Shown here piece by piece: positions 62,781 to 64,000 of a stretch of 64,000 nucleotides of DNA (position 1 is its first letter; each line of letters opens with the position of its first letter). This stretch comes from Dromaius novaehollandiae (Eukaryota > Chordata > Aves > Casuariiformes > Dromaiidae). Made by a program: the position numbers and the translations under genes. The notes beneath the pieces were generated by a model that searched no databases, had not been told where the DNA came from, and saw only the letters and a program-made list of their open reading frames with translations. The stretch covers positions 138,032,721-138,096,720 of the forward strand of contig NC_088098.1 of assembly GCF_036370855.1 (NCBI RefSeq). Direction: 5' to 3'.

Positions 62781-64000
62781 TTGCCAAGGCGCGGTCCGTG
62801 CCCGCTCTGAGGAAAGCGCTCAGGTCCTGGGTTGGAGCAGTGAGCCTTAGGCTAGGTTTTCCCTCAGACAGGCACAGCCCTGCCTCTGCTTCCCTTTCGT
62901 GCCTCCTAGAGATGCACAAATGGCAGCTCTCAACACGCTGTTTAGGTGTGTGGGTATTTATCGTTCAGGTGACACTGTCACCTTGAAAGCAATCACTGAA
63001 AACAGCTATAGCTAGGTATATACTTAATTACGTGGATATCTAAGTAGTTTTAGCTACTGCAGCTGTCCCTGAATAACCTGCAGTCGTTTCTATATATACC
63101 ATGCATTTTCCATTATTTTTCTTTAATGTTGCTTAGAAATTGGCTCTGCTTACAAATTACCGTCAGAAAATTGAACAAAGACAAAAAAGTTTTAGTTTTT
63201 AGCTAGAGTAATTGTAGGCTTATATATAAAAATAATAAAAATTGCATTGGGTAAATGACTGAAGAGTTTTTCAGTGTTTTCCAAGCTTTTCCTTAGAGGA
63301 GCAGGGTCTTGAACAGTTGCTTACTAATGCTCTATCAGTGGGATTATTCATGATCAGTTAAACTCCAGTGTTCCATAGTCCAGATTTACTGACAGTTTTA
63401 GAGCTGGTCAGAAGATCCTATCAAAGTGCTTTTTCAGCTGAATACTAGATTTTCAACAAAGCAAACTTTTCTTGAAAAAGAACTTTCTTTAGAACAGAAA
63501 TTTCTCCATCAAAAAAAAAATTTATTTCCAAAACTGAATGTTTTGGCCTAGAGTTGAGTAATAGATAGTTTGAGTTAGGGAGTTATGGATTAATAGCTTT
63601 GGTTGCTCGTGCTCCTGTTGTCTGTGATCTCAGCCAGCCAGCCAGATATTTCCACAGGTCATGGATACTTCTTGCTAAATTTTGTATCACTGCAGATACA
63701 ATATAACCAGAGGACACAGCTTGTGGACAAGAATGAGAACAGTAAGTATTATGAATTACCACAGTGTAATGTCAGAATCTATTTCAGTATTTGATACCTT
63801 GCCAAAACCTCAACATATGAGATGTTTTTATATGGCTCCTTCACCCTTCTGCACTTTTTTTATATTTTCTCTCTATGCAATAAAAAAGGCATTAATTGTC
63901 AACACTCTAAAGCTGATAGCATTTGAAAGTCAAACCTGTGTTTTTTCCAGTTCATACCTTGTCTTCAACAACTAATTTTGTAGGCCACGTTTTGTTCTTG
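62781..64000. other. Upstream flank of PRPS2, nothing recognised
   Basis: Returns to AT-rich sequence after the CpG island. No coding exon or repeat family recognised. Confidence 0.45.

Overview
This is vertebrate nuclear DNA and almost certainly from a bird. It is AT-rich and intron-bearing, with one CpG island and very few interspersed repeats, and the few repeats I could place are old CR1-like LINE tails. The gene order read leftwards on the minus strand is PRPS2 - TLR7 - TLR8 remnant. This is the PRPS2-TLR7-TLR8 order known from human Xp22 and from chicken chromosome 1. An intact TLR7 beside a wrecked TLR8 is the known avian condition. I cannot name the species.

Layout. 1-6,900: gene-poor flank holding a decayed LINE reverse-transcriptase fragment (2,142-2,405) and an unexplained GC-richer open stretch (2,666-3,175). 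6,900-9,480: a TLR8 pseudogene on the minus strand, colinear with the receptor from early leucine-rich repeats through the membrane span to the end of the TIR domain, with stops, frameshifts and deletions but no large insertion. 9,480-20,266: intergenic, with a CR1 tail near 15.9 kb. 20,267-23,407: the large coding exon of TLR7. Its initiator ATG appears to sit alone at the end of a 47-base exon at 27,705-27,751. 27,752-33,890: spacer between the two genes, where the TLR7 first exon and promoter must lie but were not identified. 33,890-62,467: PRPS2, seven coding exons, all splice sites located, giving a 318-residue PRPP synthetase. Its CpG-island promoter is at about 61.6-62.8 kb. 62,800-64,000: upstream flank.

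The genes are neighbours by ancient synteny and not a functional operon. PRPS2 makes PRPP for nucleotide synthesis. TLR7 senses single-stranded RNA and nucleosides in endosomes.

The most interesting item is a candidate 21-base in-frame microexon (47,589-47,609) in PRPS2 intron 2. It has a pyrimidine-rich acceptor and a good donor. It would insert seven residues exactly between Lys102 and Ser103, in the flexible loop beside the active site. Second is the TLR8 pseudogene, which shows no CR1 insertion, unlike the disruption described for galliform birds.
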